NCBI RefSeq assembly: GCF_030719295.1
Contig: NZ_CP120997.1
Span: forward strand, 744,001-808,000
Direction: 5' to 3'
DNA: 64,000 nucleotides
Origin: Streptomyces sp. Mut1
GTDB taxonomy: Bacteria > Actinomycetota > Actinomycetes > Streptomycetales > Streptomycetaceae
Below are positions 34,087 through 43,146 of the stretch, piece by piece; position 1 is the stretch's first letter, and the number at the start of each line of letters is the position of its first letter. Under the pieces are notes generated by a model. That model saw only the letters and a program-made list of their open reading frames with translations, had not been told where the DNA came from and ran no database searches. The translations under genes were made by a program, and so were the position numbers.

Positions 34087-37000
34087 GCCCGTCGGCGGCC
34101 CGCAGCCGCACGGCCGATCCGTGCCGCTCCTTCACCACTTCGAGCTGGACGGGGATGCGGCGGCGCAGGTCCGCGACATGGCTGACGATGCCGACGCTGC
34201 GGTCCCGTTCGCGCAGCGAGTCGAGCACGTCGAGCACTTCGTCGAGGGTCTGGTCGTCGAGGCTGCCGAACCCCTCGTCGATGAAGAGGGTGTCCAGCCG
34301 TACGCCGCCGGCCTCGTCGGTGACCACGTCGGCGAGGCCCAGCGCCAGGGCCAGCGAGGCGAAGAACGTCTCGCCGCCCGAGAGCGTCGCCGTGTCGCGC
34401 TCGCGGCCGGTCCAGGCGTCGATGACGTGCAGGCCGAGCCCTGCCCTGCGGCCTCCGGTGCGGGCGTCGGAGTGGACCAGCTGGTAGCGGCCGGAGGACA
34501 TGCGCCGCAACCGGGCGGTGGCGGCCGCCGCGACCTGCTCCAGCCGGGCCGCGAGCACATACGACTCCAGGCGCATCTTGCGCGCGTTGTCCGCCGACGT
34601 GCCGGCGGTGAGCCCGGCGAGCCGTGCGACCCGTTCGTGCTCCTCGCGTACGGGCCCCAGCGCGCGCACCTCGTCCGCCGCGCGGCGCGAGAGCCTGCCG
34701 AGTTCGGCGCAGCGCTCCCGGGCGGCGTCGAGGCCGGCCGCGGCCTCCCGCAGCGCCCGCTCGGCCCGGTCGTACGCCTGCCGGGCCTCTTCCCAAGCGG
34801 CCGGCGGCCGGTCGGCCGCCGCGCGGGCGCCGGTCTCGGCGAGCCGGTCGGCGACCGCGGCCGCCTCGGCCTGCCAGGCGTCGATCCGGTGCTGGAGCGT
34901 ACGCTGGCCCGCCTCGTCCAGGAGCGTCGCCGCGGCGGCCCGGGGCGTGTCGAAACCGGCCCGGAACGCGGCGTCCGCGAGCCGGTCGTCGGCCTCCTTG
35001 AGCCGTGCCGCCGCGCTCTCCTCCTCGCGCACCGTGCCCGCCGCCTCCACGAGGAGGGCGACCCGTTCCTGGAGGACCGCGGTGTGCTCGGCGACGCTCG
35101 CGTAGCCGGCGCGGGCCCGGTCCAGCATCTCGTCCAGGGCGGCCTGTTCGCTGTCCAGTCCCTCGCGCCGGGAGGTGCGGGCGGCGGCGCGGCGGTCGGC
35201 CTGCTGCCGGTCGTCGGCGCGGCGGCGCTGCTCGCGTTCGGCCGCCGTCAGGGCCTCGCGCGCGGCATGCGCCCCGGCGGCGGTGCGGTAGGCCTCGGTG
35301 TGCTCGCCGGTCAGCGCGTCCACGAGGGCGGCGAGCGCGTCCACCGTGGGCCCGGCGGCGTCCGCTTCCGTCGCGGTCTCGGCGCCGTCGGTTCCGGCGG
35401 CCTGCGCGCGGGCCGCTTCGTGCCGCTCCTGTACGACCGCGAGTGCCTGCTCCGCTTCGGCCCTGGCCCGCTCGGCGCTCCGGTGCGCGGTCTCGGCCGC
35501 CTCCTCCGCCGCCCGGTCGACGTGTCCGTCGCCGGCGCGGGCCGGGGCGGGGTGGTCCGCCGAGCCGCACACCGCGCAGGGCTCGCCCTCGGCCAGGCCC
35601 CGGGCCAGTTCGGCCGCGATGCCGCGCAGCCGGCGTTCACGCAGGTCGAGCCGGTGCTCGCCGGTCCCGATGGCGTGTTCACGGGCCTCGGCGAGCCGCT
35701 CCCCCGCGGCGGTCACCTGTGTGGCGAGGGCGTCGCGGCGGCGCGCCGCGTCCAGACGGCGGCGGGCGGGGTCGAGCCGGCGGGCCAGCGCTTCGGTACG
35801 GGTCGCGGCCTCCAGTGCCGCGTCGATGCGGGCCTGGAGGTCCTGCCGGGTGGTCTCCCAGCCGGCGAGCCAGCTCTCGGTGTCCCGGATCAGTTCGTCG
35901 TCGGCGGCGGCCTGCCGTTCCAGAGCGGCGCGTTCGCCGTCGATTTCGGCGTTGCGGTGTTCGGCGCGACGCGCGGATTCCAGGCCGCCCAGTTCCTCGC
36001 GGAGCCTGCGCTCCAGGGCGGTCAGCTGTTCGGCCCCCGCGTCGGCCAGTGTGTCCGGCAGCCGCCCCCGGGAGCGGTCCCGGGCCTCGTTCGCCCTCCG
36101 GGACGCGCGCTCGGCCTCCGTGCGCAGCTCCAGCGCGGGTGCGACGAGGTCGGCCTTGCGGGCGCGCCCCAGCCGCTCCCGCGCCTCGTCGTGCGCGGCG
36201 CGCCCGGCCTCCACGGCGTCCGCGCGGCGGCGGGTCTCGGCGTACCGCTCCTGGAGCGCGGCCAGTTCCCGTTCGGCGTCCAGGGCGTGGCGGGCCGCGG
36301 TGTGCCGGCTCTCCGCCGTGGCCAGCACCGACTCGGCGATGCCGAGGCGTTCGCGGGCGCCGCAGCGGGCGGTCGCGGCCCAGCCGAGGACCGCGTCCGC
36401 GAGACCGGGTTCGCCGGGCTGGGCGTCGGGCAGCGGGGACTCGTACGCGGCCGGGCCGGCCGCCTGGGCGATGCGCTGGGCGAGGGCGAGGATCTGGTCG
36501 TCACCGGCCCTGACCTGGGCCTCGGCGGCGCGGCGCAGCTCGGCCAGGCGTTCTTCGACGGCCGCGAAGCGGCGGGTGTCGAAGAGTCTGCCGAGAAGCC
36601 GGCCGCGTGCCTCGGCGTCGGCGCGCAGGAAGCGGGCGAAGTCGCCCTGCGGCAGGAGCACGACCTGGCAGAACTGCTCGCGGCTCATCCCGATGAGCTG
36701 GGTGATCTCCTCGCCGATCTCCTGGTGCGAGCGGCTGAGCGCCTGCCACCCGTCCTCGGGGTCGTGGGCGCGCAGCAGGCTCTGTGCCTTCTCCGTGGTG
36801 TGGCCGCCGCCGCGCTTCTTGGGGCGGGGCTGGGCGGGGCGCCGGGTGATCTCCAGGCGCCGTCCGCCGACGGTGAGTTCGAGGCGGACCTCGGTCGGCA
36901 GGTCCGCGGGGGCGTGGTCGCTGCGCAGCGAGGTGCCGGGGCCCTGCCGGGCGCCGGGGACGGCGCCGTACAGGGCGTAGCAGACGGCGTCCAGGACGGA

Positions 37001-37126
37001 GGTCTTCCCCGCGCCGGTCGGTCCGTGCAGGAGGAAGAGACCGGCGGTGGAAAGGGCGTCGAAGTCGATCTCCTGGACCGTTGCGAACGGGCCGAACGCG
37101 GTGATGTGAAGGGTGTGCAGCCTCAC
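34076..37126 (-). CDS. sbcC: SbcC exonuclease subunit, SMC-like ATPase (1016 aa)
   Basis: ATPase of the SbcCD nuclease, which opens hairpins and processes double-strand breaks. Walker A GPTGAGKT at residues 35-42, a long coiled coil, the zinc hook CAVC near residue 514, a second coil, then the C-terminal ABC signature LSGGETF and Walker B LFIDEGF. Length is right for the family. The GTG at 37126 overlaps the sbcD stop by four bases, so sbcD-sbcC is a coupled operon. Confidence 0.95.
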   Translation of the reverse strand: MRLHTLHITAFGPFATVQEIDFDALSTAGLFLLHGPTGAGKTSVLDAVCYALYGAVPGARQGPGTSLRSDHAPADLPTEVRLELTVGGRRLEITRRPAQPRPKKRGGGHTTEKAQSLLRAHDPEDGWQALSRSHQEIGEEITQLIGMSREQFCQVVLLPQGDFARFLRADAEARGRLLGRLFDTRRFAAVEERLAELRRAAEAQVRAGDDQILALAQRIAQAAGPAAYESPLPDAQPGEPGLADAVLGWAATARCGARERLGIAESVLATAESRHTAARHALDAERELAALQERYAETRRRADAVEAGRAAHDEARERLGRARKADLVAPALELRTEAERASRRANEARDRSRGRLPDTLADAGAEQLTALERRLREELGGLESARRAEHRNAEIDGERAALERQAAADDELIRDTESWLAGWETTRQDLQARIDAALEAATRTEALARRLDPARRRLDAARRRDALATQVTAAGERLAEAREHAIGTGEHRLDLRERRLRGIAAELARGLAEGEPCAVCGSADHPAPARAGDGHVDRAAEEAAETAHRSAERARAEAEQALAVVQERHEAARAQAAGTDGAETATEADAAGPTVDALAALVDALTGEHTEAYRTAAGAHAAREALTAAEREQRRRADDRQQADRRAAARTSRREGLDSEQAALDEMLDRARAGYASVAEHTAVLQERVALLVEAAGTVREEESAAARLKEADDRLADAAFRAGFDTPRAAAATLLDEAGQRTLQHRIDAWQAEAAAVADRLAETGARAAADRPPAAWEEARQAYDRAERALREAAAGLDAARERCAELGRLSRRAADEVRALGPVREEHERVARLAGLTAGTSADNARKMRLESYVLAARLEQVAAAATARLRRMSSGRYQLVHSDARTGGRRAGLGLHVIDAWTGRERDTATLSGGETFFASLALALGLADVVTDEAGGVRLDTLFIDEGFGSLDDQTLDEVLDVLDSLRERDRSVGIVSHVADLRRRIPVQLEVVKERHGSAVRLRAADGLSD

Positions 37127-38289
37127 CGGTTCACCTCGCGGACGCCGTCCTCGACCCGTACGTGGTCGAAGGCGCGGCGCAGCACCGCCCGCTCCTGTTC
37201 GTCGGTGCCGTACCCGCCGCGGACGTGGGCCACGAAGTCCTCCGCGATGTTCTGGTCGTCGCGTCCGCGCAGGCGGCCGGCGTAGGAGGTGTGCGGGTCC
37301 TCGGGTGCCTGGTCCGGTTCGAAGACGAGGCCGAGGGTGTGGGGGAAGCGCTCGGTGAGCCGGGCCATCGGGTCGGGCGGGCGGACGGAGTCGGTGAGCG
37401 TCGCCTCCACCCACGCCTCCTCGTGGCGGTCCAGCGCCGGGTCCTCCAGGAGGTCGTCGAGCCGGCCGCGGAGCCGGGCGAGGGAGCGGGGCACCGGGCA
37501 GTCGATCCGTTCGCCGGTGACCGCGCCGTCGGCGTCCAGGTCGATGAGCCACATGGTCTTGCGGTGGCCGGCCTCGGAGAAGGAGTACGCGAGGGGGGAC
37601 CCGGAGTAGCGGACCCGGTCCGTGACGGCCTGGCAGCCGTGCAGGTGGCCGAGCGCGGCGTAGTCCACGCCGTCGAAGACCCCGGCGGGGACGGCGGCGA
37701 CGCCGCCGACGGTGATGTCGCGTTCGCTGTCGCTGGGCTCGCCGCCGGCGACGAAGGCGTGGGCGAGGACCACGGACCGGGTGGATGCGGGGCGCTCGGC
37801 GAGGTCGGCGCGGACCCGGTCCATGGCGGCGCCCAGCACGGCCTCGTGCCCGGCGCGCTCCGCCTTGAACACGTCCTTGACCAGGGCGGGTTCGAGGTAC
37901 GGGAGCCCGTAGAACGCCACGTCTCCGTGCGCGTCCGGAAGCAGGACGGGGGTGGCGCAGTGCGCGGGGTCGGTCCGCAGGTGGATGCCGGCCCGGCCGA
38001 TGAGCCCGGCCCCGACGCCGAGCCGGCGGGCCGAGTCGTGGTTGCCGGAGATCATCACCGTCGCCGCTCCGGCCTCGGCGAGCCGGTGCAGGGCGTCGTC
38101 GAAGAGCTGGACGGCGCCGAGCGGGGGCACCGCCCTGTCGTACACATCACCCGCCACGAGCACGACGTCGACCTCGTGCGCGTCCACGGTGGCCACCAGG
38201 TGGTCCAGGTAGGCGGCCTGCGCGTCGAGCAGGGGGACCCGGTGGAACGACCGGCCCAGGTGCCAGTCCGATGTGTGCAAAATCCTCAA
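37123..38289 (-). CDS. sbcD: SbcD exonuclease subunit, Mre11-like (388 aa)
   Basis: Metallophosphoesterase nuclease. Metal-binding motifs are SDWHLG near the N-terminus, VAGDVYDRA, SGNHDSA and GHLHG. TTG 38289 is my preferred start because MRILHTSDWHLG is the family N-terminus; an ATG at 38346 adds 19 unlikely residues. First gene of the sbcD-sbcC operon. Confidence 0.95.
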   Translation of the reverse strand: MRILHTSDWHLGRSFHRVPLLDAQAAYLDHLVATVDAHEVDVVLVAGDVYDRAVPPLGAVQLFDDALHRLAEAGAATVMISGNHDSARRLGVGAGLIGRAGIHLRTDPAHCATPVLLPDAHGDVAFYGLPYLEPALVKDVFKAERAGHEAVLGAAMDRVRADLAERPASTRSVVLAHAFVAGGEPSDSERDITVGGVAAVPAGVFDGVDYAALGHLHGCQAVTDRVRYSGSPLAYSFSEAGHRKTMWLIDLDADGAVTGERIDCPVPRSLARLRGRLDDLLEDPALDRHEEAWVEATLTDSVRPPDPMARLTERFPHTLGLVFEPDQAPEDPHTSYAGRLRGRDDQNIAEDFVAHVRGGYGTDEQERAVLRRAFDHVRVEDGVREVNR

Positions 38290-38388
38290 GACCCGGCTCC
38301 GACCCGCATGGTTCGCTTCCTCCGCCCCTGTGCCCTCACGCCCCACAGTCTCCCATCACCCGGGGAGCGGCGGGGGCGGGCAGCCGCG

Positions 38389-39015
38389 TCAGGCGTCGCC
38401 GTACGCCTCGCCGCCCAGTTCCACCCGCGCCTCGCCCGCCGTCGCGTCGGCCAGCCAGCGGCGGAAGTCCTCGATCTCGGCTTCCGGAAGCCCGATCCCG
38501 ATGGTCACCTCGGCCCCGTACCGCACCTCGCGCACGGTCCTGCCGGTGGCCCGCAGTTCGTTCTCCAGCCGGCCGGCCCGTTGGTGGCCGACCGTGACGG
38601 TGGCGAGGCGGTAGCGCCGGCGGGTACGGGTGCCGAGCGCGTCGAGTGCTTCGCCGACGACTCCCCCGTAGGCCCGGATCAGCCCGCCGGCGCCGAGTTT
38701 CACGCCGCCGTAGTAGCGGGTGACGACGGCGACGACGTAGCAGACCTCGCGGCGCGTGAGCATCTGGAGCATGGGGACGCCCGCGGTGCCTCCGGGCTCG
38801 CCGTCGTCGCTCGCCTTCTGTACGGAGGCGTCTGCGCCGATCACGTAGGCGTAGCAGTTGTGCGTGGCGGTCGGATGTTCCCTGCGGACGCGGGCGACGA
38901 ACTCCTGCGCCTCCTCCTCGGTTGCCGCGGGTGCGAGCGCGCAGAGGAAACGGGAGCGGTTGATCTCGCTCTCGTGCACGCCCGCGCGGGCGACGGTCCG
39001 GTACTGCTCCTGCAT
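38389..39015 (-). CDS. YigZ/IMPACT family protein (208 aa)
   Basis: N-terminal IMPACT (UPF0029) domain with INRSRFLCALAPA, SDDGEPGGTAGVPML and VVAVVTRYYGGVKLGAGGLIRAYG, followed by a short DUF1949 domain. The family may bind nucleic acid or affect translation and growth on some substrates; the mechanism is unknown. It starts 12 bases before a divergent ORF region for the CoA-binding gene and ends 100 bases from sbcD. Confidence 0.92.
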   Translation of the reverse strand: MQEQYRTVARAGVHESEINRSRFLCALAPAATEEEAQEFVARVRREHPTATHNCYAYVIGADASVQKASDDGEPGGTAGVPMLQMLTRREVCYVVAVVTRYYGGVKLGAGGLIRAYGGVVGEALDALGTRTRRRYRLATVTVGHQRAGRLENELRATGRTVREVRYGAEVTIGIGLPEAEIEDFRRWLADATAGEARVELGGEAYGDA

Positions 39016-39074
39016 CCCGCCACCCTATGCGTACCTGCGGGAATGGCCGGGGCGGGCCGCCGGTTGTCCGGTTC

Positions 39075-39482
39075 ATGTACGCAGACACGGAGACGATCCG
39101 CAGGATTCTGGAAGACACCGGCGACACCTGGGCCGTGGTGGGGCTGTCCGCCAACCGTTCGCGCGCGGCCTACGGGGTGGCCGAGGTCCTCCAGCGCTTC
39201 GGCAAGCGGGTGGTGCCGGTGCACCCCAAGGCGGAGCGGGTGCACGGCGAACAGGGGTACGCCTCGCTGGCGGACATCCCGTTCCCGGTGGATGTGGTGG
39301 ACGTCTTCGTCAACAGCGATCTGGCCGGCGCGGTGGCGGACGAGGCGGTCGCGGCCGGTGCCCGGGCCGTCTGGTTCCAGTTGGGCGTGATCGACGAGGA
39401 GGCGTACGAACGGACCCGGGCGGCCGGGCTCGACATGGTCATGGACCGCTGCCCGGCCATCGAGATCCCGAGGCTCGGCTAG
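39075..39482 (+). CDS. CoA-binding domain protein, YccU-like (135 aa)
   Basis: Single Rossmann-like CoA_binding domain with WAVVGLSANRSRAAYGVA and VVPVHPKAERVHGEQGYAS, then VVDVFVNSDLAG and a final GLDMVMDRCPAIEIPRL with a conserved Cys. The family binds CoA and may be regulated by it; no enzyme activity is established. ATG 39075 is used. The stop codon lies in a long inverted repeat shared with the end of the convergent YbaK gene. Confidence 0.9.
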   Translation: MYADTETIRRILEDTGDTWAVVGLSANRSRAAYGVAEVLQRFGKRVVPVHPKAERVHGEQGYASLADIPFPVDVVDVFVNSDLAGAVADEAVAAGARAVWFQLGVIDEEAYERTRAAGLDMVMDRCPAIEIPRLG

Positions 39483-39545
39483 GACCTGTCGTCACATTCC
39501 CGTCTGCCGGCCGGGCGACGACGGCAGTTTGAAGACAGGCCCTAG
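39479..39545. repeat. Long imperfect inverted repeat spanning two convergent stop codons
   Basis: Arms of 26 bases (39479-39504 and 39520-39545) match at about 21 positions; the ends CTAGG and CCTAG contain the TAG stops of both flanking genes. The loop is 15 bases. It probably acts as a bidirectional terminator. Its arm shares CTGTC and GTCACATTCCCGTC-type sequence with the palindrome at 56263-56331, so it belongs to a repeat family (inference). Confidence 0.7.
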
Positions 39546-40111
39546 GACACTTCCGCGCGGACGCCGAGCCCTTCGAGCACCACCGCGCCCGGCAGCGCGG
39601 CGAGCGCCTTGCCGGTGACGATGAGCTTGCCGCGGCGCGAGCCGCTGCCGATCAGGACCCACTCCTCGTCCACGACGGCGGAGTCGATCAGCAGCGGCCA
39701 GGCGGCCGGGAGGCCGATGGGGGTGATGCCGCCGTACTCCATGCCGGTCTCGCCGACCGCCGTGTCCATCGAGGCGAAACGGGCCTTGCGCAGGCCGAGG
39801 TGCTTGCGCGCGACGCCGTTCACGTCGACGCGGGAATGCGACAGGACGACGCAGGCCGCGAGTGTGACCTCGCTGCCGCGCTTGCCCGAGAGGACGACGC
39901 AGTTCGCCGAGTGGTTCAGCAGGTCGGCTCCGTGGTGTGCGACGAAGACCGCGGTGTCGGCGATCTCGGGGTCGGTGTCCACGTGGATGACCTGCTCGGC
40001 GGGGATGCCTCCCCAGCCCGTGCCCACCGCCTTCGCCACCGGGGCGGTGAGCAGGTCCTGACGGTCGGCGGCGGGGCTGGCGTTCTCGAAGGAACCGATG
40101 GGTGCGCGCAT
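39542..40111 (-). CDS. YbaK/EbsC-family aminoacyl-tRNA deacylase (189 aa)
   Basis: YbaK domain with HVDTDPEIADT, NCVVLSGKRGS and GETGMEYGGITPIGLP, the typical prolyl-tRNA editing family signature. The members hydrolyse mischarged tRNAs such as Cys-tRNA(Pro) or Ala-tRNA(Pro); specificity is not clear here. ATG 40111 gives the start MRAPIGSFE; an in-frame GTG lies at 40120. The gene ends inside the convergent inverted repeat. Confidence 0.9.
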   Translation of the reverse strand: MRAPIGSFENASPAADRQDLLTAPVAKAVGTGWGGIPAEQVIHVDTDPEIADTAVFVAHHGADLLNHSANCVVLSGKRGSEVTLAACVVLSHSRVDVNGVARKHLGLRKARFASMDTAVGETGMEYGGITPIGLPAAWPLLIDSAVVDEEWVLIGSGSRRGKLIVTGKALAALPGAVVLEGLGVRAEVS

Positions 40112-40154
40112 GCGCGTCACGCTAACAGCGCCGCTTGCCCGGTCGGACCCCGTA

Positions 40155-40727
40155 TCATCTGACGGGCGGAATGCTCACGGCCATGGTGAGTTCGACCGGT
40201 TCGGTGCCCTCGTTGCGGTAGGCGTGCGGGTGGTGGGCCTCGAAGGTGGCGGAGGTGCCTGCGGCCACCGCGTACGGGGTGTCGGCGACGACGAGGGTGA
40301 GGGTGCCCGTGGTGACGTGGAGCAGTTCGACCGTGCCCTCGGGGTGCGGGTCGGACCGGCTGCCGTCGCCGGGCATCAGCCGCCAGGACCAGAGTTCGAG
40401 GGGGCCCCGGGCCTCCGTGCCGACCAGCAGGGTGGTGGCGCTGCCCGCCTCGGTCGACCACAGGCGTACGGCCTGGTCGGCGGGGACGAGGCGGACCGGG
40501 GAGCCCTGTTCGTAGTCGAGCAGCGTGGTGATGCTGACGCCCAGCGCGTCGGCGAGCTTGACCGTCGTGCCGACGCTCGGGTTGGTGCGGGCCTGCTCGA
40601 TCTGGATGATCATGCCGCGGCTGACTCCCGCGCGGGCGGCCAGCGTGTCCAGGGTGAAGCCGCGCTCACCGCGCCAGCGCTTGAGGTTCCGCGCGAGGGA
40701 CTGGGTCAGCTGATCGAGGTCAGTCAC
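40155..40727 (-). CDS. XRE regulator with C-terminal cupin domain (190 aa)
   Basis: N-terminal XRE helix-turn-helix (residues about 10-65, FTLDTLAARAGVSRGMIIQI) and a C-terminal cupin_2 domain (about 110-185, with SDPHPEGTVELLHVTTG and HHPHAYRNEG). Start GTG 40727 is taken because GGACGGA lies upstream; an in-frame ATG lies at 40763. Divergent from an EamA transporter 93 bases away, so it probably represses that exporter in response to a small molecule bound by the cupin. Confidence 0.9.
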   Translation of the reverse strand: MTDLDQLTQSLARNLKRWRGERGFTLDTLAARAGVSRGMIIQIEQARTNPSVGTTVKLADALGVSITTLLDYEQGSPVRLVPADQAVRLWSTEAGSATTLLVGTEARGPLELWSWRLMPGDGSRSDPHPEGTVELLHVTTGTLTLVVADTPYAVAAGTSATFEAHHPHAYRNEGTEPVELTMAVSIPPVR

Positions 40728-40765
40728 ATTCCGTCCAATATTTTGTATGCCGCCGTCGAGCATCC

Positions 40766-40784
40766 TGCACTACGGTGTGGTGCA
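40766..40784. promoter_or_regulatory. Inverted repeat TGCAC-N9-GTGCA in the XRE-cupin/EamA control region
   Basis: Five-base arms separated by nine bases, midway between the divergent starts; a candidate operator for the XRE-cupin regulator. Confidence 0.4.
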
Positions 40785-40820
40785 CCCAACCGTTCGCCGC
40801 ACTGTACTGCGAGGCCCCTG

Positions 40821-41684
40821 ATGACAGCACTGTTCGCCCTGGCCACCAGCCTCCTGTGGGGGCTGGCCGACTTCGGGGGCGGTCTGCTGACCCGGCGCAT
40901 ACCCGCGCTCACCGTCGTCGTGGTCTCGCAGCTCATGGCGGTGACGGTGCTCGGCGTGATCGTGGCCGCCACGGGCGGCTGGAGCGAGGCCGGTCCGCGG
41001 CTCTGGTTCGCGGTCGCGGCGGGTGTCGTGGGACCGGTGGCGATGCTCTGCTTCTACAAGGCGCTCGCTCTCGGCCCGATGGGAGTGGTGTCCCCGCTCG
41101 GTTCGCTCGGCGTCGCCGTCCCGGTGAGCGTGGGGCTGATCGCCGGGGAGCGCCCGGGGCTCCTGCAGTTCGCCGGGGTCGCGGTCGCCGTCACGGGCAT
41201 CGTGCTGGCGGGCGGCCCGCAGCTGCGCGGGGCGCCGGTGCAGCGGCGCGCGATCCTGCTGACGCTGGTGGCGGCCTTCGGCTTCGGGGCCGTGATGTCG
41301 TTGATCGCCGAGGCGTCGGCCACGGTGACCGGGCTGTTCCTCGCGCTGTTCGTGCAGCGGGTCACCAACACGGTGGTGGGTGGCACCGCCCTGTATGCCT
41401 CCGTGCGGCGCGGCGGGCGCGCACTGCCCGAAGAGGGCGGACCGGCGATCCGGGCGGCGCTGCCCGCGCTGGCGTTCGTGGGCCTCGCGGACGTCGCGGC
41501 CAACGGCACCTACTCGATGGCCGCCCACCACGGCCCGGTCACCGTCGCCGCGGTCCTCGCCTCGCTCTACCCGGTGGTCACGGCCCTGGCCGCGCGGGGC
41601 TTGATCGGGGAGCGGCTGCGCGGGGTACAGGCGGCGGGTGCCGGGCTCGCCCTGGTGGGTACGGTGCTGCTCGCGACCGGGTGA
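40821..41684 (+). CDS. EamA/DMT-superfamily transporter (287 aa)
   Basis: Ten hydrophobic helices in two EamA halves: first half starts MTALFALATSLLWGLADF, second half near residue 145 (ILLTLVAAFGFGAVMSL). Usual length, without the hydrophilic tail of the EamA protein at 21142. Divergent from the XRE-cupin regulator, its probable controller. It ends 13 bases before the stop of a convergent transferase gene. Substrate unknown; amino acids or nucleobases are typical. Confidence 0.92.
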   Translation: MTALFALATSLLWGLADFGGGLLTRRIPALTVVVVSQLMAVTVLGVIVAATGGWSEAGPRLWFAVAAGVVGPVAMLCFYKALALGPMGVVSPLGSLGVAVPVSVGLIAGERPGLLQFAGVAVAVTGIVLAGGPQLRGAPVQRRAILLTLVAAFGFGAVMSLIAEASATVTGLFLALFVQRVTNTVVGGTALYASVRRGGRALPEEGGPAIRAALPALAFVGLADVAANGTYSMAAHHGPVTVAAVLASLYPVVTALAARGLIGERLRGVQAAGAGLALVGTVLLATG

Positions 41685-41697
41685 ACCGGGCGGGCGG

Positions 41698-42435
41698 TCA
41701 GCGCTCTTCGAGCTCGGCGACGGCCAGCAGCTGTTCGGGGGTGACACCCGCGGGGATCGGCACCGGGGCCGGCGTCCGCAGGGGCGGCTGCCAGCCCTTC
41801 TCCGGGTGCCAGCTCCGTACGACCCGGGCGGGCGCGCCGGCCACCACGGCGCGGTCGGGCACCTCGCCGCGGACCACGGCGCCGGCCGCCACGACCACGT
41901 TGCGCCCGAGGCGTGCGCCCGGCAGGATCACCGCCCCGGTCCCGATCCAGCAGCCCGGCCCGATGGACACCGGCTCCATCCGGGGCCACTGCTTGCCGAC
42001 CGGCTCGTGCGGGTCGTCGTAGCTGTGGTTGGTCGAGGTGATGTAGACGTACGGCCCGCAGTACGTGTCCGAGCCGATGCCCACCGTCGTATCGGCGACG
42101 ATGTGGCTGCCGCGCCCCAGCACCACCCCGTTGCCCAGGGTCAGGATGGGTTCGGGGCCCAGGTCCAGGTCGGGCATGAGTCCGGCGGTCAGCGTGACCT
42201 GTTCGCCGATGACGCAGTGGTCGCCCAGCTCGATCCAGGGCTCGCCGAAGACGGTGCCCTGCGGGAAGGCCAGCCGGGTGCCCTCGCCGATCCGGGCGAA
42301 CCGCAGACGGCCGGGCTGCTCGGCGGTGACCGCGCCCGCCTCCCGCGCCCAGCGCCAGCAGCGGTGGACGGCCCCGGACAGGGCGCGCCGCCGCCAGGCG
42401 GTCAGCGAGGAGAACACGTCTCTGTTCTTGGGCAC
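41698..42435 (-). CDS. Left-handed beta-helix acyltransferase (about 245 aa)
   Basis: Hexapeptide-repeat acetyltransferase-like protein, with repeats such as IGEGTRLAF, LGRGSHIVAD, IGPGCWIGTGAVILPGARLG and the catalytic-type His in TSTNHSYDD. Similar to WbbJ/Lac/Maa-type enzymes that acetylate sugars. GTG 42435 follows TACCGT by 6 bases, suggesting a leaderless start; an in-frame GTG at 42459 is the alternative. The acceptor substrate is unknown. Confidence 0.88.
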   Translation of the reverse strand: MPKNRDVFSSLTAWRRRALSGAVHRCWRWAREAGAVTAEQPGRLRFARIGEGTRLAFPQGTVFGEPWIELGDHCVIGEQVTLTAGLMPDLDLGPEPILTLGNGVVLGRGSHIVADTTVGIGSDTYCGPYVYITSTNHSYDDPHEPVGKQWPRMEPVSIGPGCWIGTGAVILPGARLGRNVVVAAGAVVRGEVPDRAVVAGAPARVVRSWHPEKGWQPPLRTPAPVPIPAGVTPEQLLAVAELEER

Positions 42436-42600
42436 GCGCTCACGGTAGTCCGCACCCACCGGGGCGTCGGCGTCACCGGCCTGTGATCTTCACCCCAACA
42501 GACCGGTGGCGCCCCGGTACGTCGCATACCGTTTCCCCGGCGGACGGCCGGCTCCCACCGGAGAGCCGCGACCCACGGCACCGGAGCACGGAGGAACGCG

Positions 42601-43131
42601 ATGGCGGAGCAGGCGTTGATCATGGGCCTGGGCGGCAAGGAGCCGTCCATCGACGCGGACGCGTTCACCGCGCCGACCTCGGTGGCGATCGGTGACGTCA
42701 CCATGGCGGCGGGCTCCAGCCTCTGGTACCAGGCGGTGCTGCGCGCCGACTGCGGCCCCGTCGTCATCGGTGCGGACTCCAACATCCAGGACAACTGCAG
42801 CGTCCACGTCGACCCCGGCTTCACGGTGACGGTCGGCGAGCGGGTTTCGGTCGGGCACAACGCCGTCCTGCACGGCTGCACCATCGAGGACGACGTCCTG
42901 GTCGGCATGGGGGCCACCGTCCTCAACGGCGCCCACATCGGCGCGGGCTCACTGATCGCGGCCCAGGCCCTCGTCCCGCAGGGGATGCGCGTCCCGCCGG
43001 GGTCACTGGTGGCGGGCGTACCGGCGAAGGTCAAGCGGCAGCTGACCGAGGAGGAGCTGGAGGGGGTCCGCTTCAACGCGGTCGGCTATGTGGAGCTGGC
43101 CAAGGCCCACCGCGCGGCCTGCGAGGGCTGA
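42601..43131 (+). CDS. Gamma-class carbonic anhydrase family protein (176 aa)
   Basis: Left-handed beta-helix trimer protein with the metal His residues in SVHVDPGF and VGHNAVLHGCTI, and ends in a helical cap. GGAGG lies 8 bases before ATG 42601. Many homologues (YrdA, PaaY, CaiE) bind zinc without proved carbonic anhydrase activity. Stands alone; converges with the DedA gene, 15 bases between stops. Confidence 0.92.
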   Translation: MAEQALIMGLGGKEPSIDADAFTAPTSVAIGDVTMAAGSSLWYQAVLRADCGPVVIGADSNIQDNCSVHVDPGFTVTVGERVSVGHNAVLHGCTIEDDVLVGMGATVLNGAHIGAGSLIAAQALVPQGMRVPPGSLVAGVPAKVKRQLTEEELEGVRFNAVGYVELAKAHRAACEG

Positions 43132-43146
43132 GGACCGGCCGCCGGG

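Noticed and set aside
34121..37285. A plus-strand frame of more than 1,000 codons antisense to sbcC
   Set aside because: It mirrors the real sbcC gene, consists of Arg/Gly/Val/Ala-rich low-complexity protein without domains, and arises from GC-rich codon bias.
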